A stretch of DNA of 8,780 nt, from NCBI GenBank assembly GCA_039199225.1, contig JBCCSZ010000323.1:1-8780 (forward strand), written 5' to 3'. How positions within the stretch are numbered: position 1 is the first letter of the stretch; every line of letters begins with the position of its first letter. Positions 6,533 to 8,780 of the stretch are shown piece by piece. The position numbers were made by a program, and so were the translations under genes. The stretch is from JBCCSZ01 sp039199225. GTDB taxonomy: Bacteria > Bacteroidota > Bacteroidia > Chitinophagales > Saprospiraceae. The notes beneath the pieces were generated by a model. The model was not told the DNA's origin, made no database searches, and saw only the letters and a list, made by a program, of their open reading frames with translations.

Positions 6533-7767
6533 CAATGCATGCAAAAGCAGCTCAGCTTTTCGGAAGCACGCTTGTAACCAAGTTCCAATGCTTTGGTCCA
6601 ATCGTAGCAAGCTGCAAAGGGGTCGAGGTTCAGCAACTGGGCGACTCCTCGGTTGAAGTAAGCCTCTCCCAGGCTTGAATCCAGTTCGATAGCTCTAGTA
6701 AAATCAAAGATGGCCTTGTTGTAAAATCCGGATACCAGGTAGAGATTGCCCCTAGACTTTAGGCTCAGAGGGTTTTCTGGCTCTGCAAAAATGGCCTTGT
6801 CCATATCGGCGATGGCAGCACCATAGAGTCCGGCCGTTTTCAGCGCAACACCCCTATTGAGGTATATCTGCTGATAAAACTGACTCTCTTGATGTATGAT
6901 GCGATCATAGTCTTCGATGGCTTCTTTCACCTTCCCAAGGCGCTTCTTTATTTGTGCTCGTTCAAAGTAGGCGATGACCAGATTTTCATCCAGCTGAATG
7001 GCCCTTTCGACATTTTTCAAGGCTTTTTCCGGCTGTTCTTGAAGGCGATTCAAGTGTGCGAGGTTGTACCAACCCATAGCATAATCGGGATCGATGACGA
7101 TGGCTTCTTTGAAATGAAAGTCTGCCTTTTCCATTTGCTCAGCCCTCAAGTAAATCAAGCCCATCAGATCATACGCCATGGCTTTCAAGGAACCGACATC
7201 AGAATACTGCTTCAAAATCTCTACAGCCTCTGGGTAAGACTTTTCAAAAAGGACATCCAGCATGTCCGACATTTCAAATATATCTGTTTGCTCATCCTCA
7301 TCGACAAAAGCCAACTGCTTGTCCATATACACATCGTAATAAAGCAGTAGATGGTCCAGTTCAAGCTCTCCGTATATCCGATCGGGCTCGAAGGCCAGTA
7401 GCTCCATTTGTGCATCGGGACCATTGAGTCCATAAATCTGTGTGATGTAAGGATTCAGTCTGCCAGCAGCTTGGAGGTCGGCCTGCGCCTCTGTATCCAT
7501 CCCCATGTACATCTTGATGCGTGCACGTAGTAGGAAGGCTTCAGCTTTATTAGGATTGGCGGCTACAGCATGGTTGGCTTCGATGATGGCTTCGTCAAAA
7601 TTGAGAAATTTAAAGTGGTTCTGTGCCTGAACCATGTGTACCTGGCTAATGTCCCGAAACCGATGCCTCTCCACCATTAAATTGGCACTTGATCTGTCGT
7701 TGTTCGCAAGCTGTGCATCGGCCGTAAGGGAAAAGATCGTTAAGATAAGCAGGAGTATATTTCTCAT
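6532..7767 (-). CDS. Secreted/periplasmic TPR-repeat protein
   Basis: The product has 411 residues. Residues 1-18 are a signal peptide (RNILLLILTIFSLTADA-Q) with no lipobox cysteine. TPR-like units lie at about 41-74 and 75-108, then a block of consecutive units at about 195-228, 229-262, 263-296, 300-333, 334-367 and 368-401. They show the usual W/Y at position 4, G at 8, Y at 11 and A at 20 or 27 (for example AMGWYNLAHLN, AIELDSSLGEAYFNRGVAQL). Residues about 109-194 carry no clear TPR and are rich in acidic and aromatic residues, so this is an insert or a badly diverged pair of units. The protein ends in a short CFCMH tail. Such proteins act as scaffolds for envelope complexes, and the partner is unknown. 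Terminators lie on both sides, so it is likely a single-gene transcript. Confidence 0.88.
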   Translation of the reverse strand: MRNILLLILTIFSLTADAQLANNDRSSANLMVERHRFRDISQVHMVQAQNHFKFLNFDEAIIEANHAVAANPNKAEAFLLRARIKMYMGMDTEAQADLQAAGRLNPYITQIYGLNGPDAQMELLAFEPDRIYGELELDHLLLYYDVYMDKQLAFVDEDEQTDIFEMSDMLDVLFEKSYPEAVEILKQYSDVGSLKAMAYDLMGLIYLRAEQMEKADFHFKEAIVIDPDYAMGWYNLAHLNRLQEQPEKALKNVERAIQLDENLVIAYFERAQIKKRLGKVKEAIEDYDRIIHQESQFYQQIYLNRGVALKTAGLYGAAIADMDKAIFAEPENPLSLKSRGNLYLVSGFYNKAIFDFTRAIELDSSLGEAYFNRGVAQLLNLDPFAACYDWTKALELGYKRASEKLSCFCMH

Positions 7768-7798
7768 GTCAAAGCATTTTTAAATGGGTGTTGAAAAA

Positions 7799-7867
7799 AC
7801 CGGGATGGCTGCTAAATCTGATTGATATCAGGTCGCTTTTTACACTCTCAAGAAAAACCATCCCGGT
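7799..7867 (-). terminator. Structured terminator between the SPFH gene and the TPR gene
   Basis: Perfect 10-bp arms ACCGGGATGG (7799-7808) and CCATCCCGGT (7858-7867) enclose 49 bases. On the minus strand the closing arm is followed by T-residues (complement of the A-run 7794-7799, whose last base is shared with the arm). The loop can itself fold: TTTTT/AAAAA next to the stem and CTGAT/ATCAG around 7818-7831. The stem lies 37 bases beyond the SPFH stop and 32 bases before the TPR start, so it should end SPFH transcription. The large branched loop is unusual for a plain terminator. Confidence 0.6.
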
Positions 7868-7903
7868 AAATCATAATTCGCTTCAAGTAATGCCGAGGAT
7901 TCT

Positions 7904-8740
7904 TTAACGTTGCATATTGGTCCGCTGTCTCGTAGAGCGCACTGCGTTTTCTGGTACTATGTCGTCCATGAGCATCGGGAGGTCACCATCGGTAATAATG
8001 ACTTTAGCGTTGGGCGACTTGGCCAGCTCCATGAAGGCTTCAATGGACTTAAACTGTAGGATGTTGCGATCCAATCCTTGAGAAATGATGTTCTGAGCAT
8101 CGCGAATACCAGCTGCCTCGATCCGCTTTTTCTCCGCTTCGCGTTTTGCCTGCTGCAAGACAAACTCCATTCTCTGTGCCTGCTGTTCTGCCTCCAACTT
8201 CTCTTCGATGGCTCTTGCAAGGCTCGATGGCATCTGGATGCTCTTCAGCAAAACTGCCTCCACGAGAATGCCTTTACCATCCAACAATTTCATCATTTGT
8301 GTACGAATGGCATCTTCAATGGTCGCTCTCTCCCCTGTGTGCATGTCCTTGGCAAAATAACGGGAAGAAACGTCCGATACAGCTGAACGGAAAACAGGTA
8401 GAATGACAGTCCGCTCGAAATTGGTTCCGATTTCTCTCAACAGTTTAGGAGCATCTTTTGGGATGATATTGTACAAAATCGATACTTCTGACCGAATGTT
8501 GAGACCCTCCTTGGAAGGAATACTCAGCTCCACCTCCATGTTGTTGGTCTGTGTGGATACTTTCACGATCTTAGAAGTGAAAGGGTTGAAAACTCGTAGC
8601 CCTTCATCGGAAGGCTTGTTATTGTATTTACCCAAAGTACGCTTCACTCCTACCTCACCTTGGCGTACAACAGTACAACTTGTAAAAAAACTTATTGCTA
8701 ATAGATAGATACCTAAGCGAAAAAACATTCCTTTTTTCAT
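7904..8740 (-). CDS. SPFH/Band 7 (prohibitin-like) lipoprotein
   Basis: The product has 278 residues. Residues 1-22 form a lipoprotein signal (KK, hydrophobic core, FTSC with Cys22), so the mature protein should be lipid-anchored outside the cytoplasm. The SPFH domain runs about 23-200: VVRQGEVGVKRTLGKY opening, LRVFNPF, the NNMEVELSIPSKEGLNI segment, ILYNI, then FRSAVSDVSSRYFAKDMHTGERATIEDAI. Residues about 170-215 are a charged EQQAQR..QQAKREAEKKRIEA coiled coil, followed by DAQNIISQGLDRNILQFKSIEAF and KVIITDGDLPML. This is the prohibitin-type arrangement. Prohibitin relatives build ring scaffolds in membranes and help membrane proteases and stress responses. Bacteroidota copies with a lipobox instead of a membrane helix are frequent. 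The start at 8740 fits the signal peptide. Confidence 0.93.
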   Translation of the reverse strand: MKKGMFFRLGIYLLAISFFTSCTVVRQGEVGVKRTLGKYNNKPSDEGLRVFNPFTSKIVKVSTQTNNMEVELSIPSKEGLNIRSEVSILYNIIPKDAPKLLREIGTNFERTVILPVFRSAVSDVSSRYFAKDMHTGERATIEDAIRTQMMKLLDGKGILVEAVLLKSIQMPSSLARAIEEKLEAEQQAQRMEFVLQQAKREAEKKRIEAAGIRDAQNIISQGLDRNILQFKSIEAFMELAKSPNAKVIITDGDLPMLMDDIVPENAVRSTRQRTNMQR

Positions 8741-8780
8741 AATATCTTAATTTATGGTTATTGATAGTATTATTTTCAGA
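8741..8780 (-). promoter_or_regulatory. Upstream stretch of the SPFH gene at the window edge
   Basis: Forty A+T-rich bases precede the SPFH start on the minus strand. I see no Shine-Dalgarno sequence and no clear -7/-33 pair. The promoter may lie outside the window. Confidence 0.2.

Overview
The window looks like chromosomal DNA from a member of the Bacteroidota, most plausibly of the Saprospiria/gliding type. The evidence is a multi-repeat surface protein with SprB-like modules and a type IX secretion (T9SS) C-terminal sorting tail, several Sec signal peptides ending in A-Q, an SPFH-domain lipoprotein, and almost no Shine-Dalgarno sequences. No mobile element, CRISPR array, tRNA or rRNA is visible. 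Coding density is high and no gene-free stretch exceeds about 215 bases.

Plus-strand block (1-4202). Four genes follow one another with gaps of 34 and 34 bases and then an 11-base overlap. They are a giant repeat adhesin entering from the left edge and ending in a T9SS tail; a 203-residue protein with one membrane helix and a TPR-like tail; an alpha/beta hydrolase with an aspartate nucleophile; and a small Gre-factor-like protein. No terminator is visible between them, so co-transcription is possible. The most unusual regulatory feature is a seven-codon leader ORF whose stop overlaps the start of the membrane protein gene, inside an inverted repeat.

Minus-strand block (8740 down to 4225). 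In transcription order this holds an SPFH/prohibitin-like lipoprotein, a structured terminator, a secreted TPR protein, a second terminator, an OmpA-family protein with an N-terminal beta-sandwich-like region, and the ribosome-assembly GTPase RsgA. RsgA converges on the Gre-like gene with 22 bases between the stops. SPFH and the TPR protein appear to be separate transcription units. ompA and rsgA are 68 bases apart with no terminator and may be read together.

The genes mostly concern the cell surface and envelope (adhesin, membrane/TPR proteins, OmpA, SPFH lipoprotein), plus two information-processing factors (the Gre-like protein for RNA polymerase, RsgA for the 30S subunit). I do not see a clear new multi-gene system. 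The points most worth a second look are the leader ORF, the aspartate-nucleophile hydrolase that lacks the usual dehalogenase and epoxide-hydrolase residues, the Gre-like factor with a conserved acidic tip, and the structured intergenic hairpins around the TPR gene.
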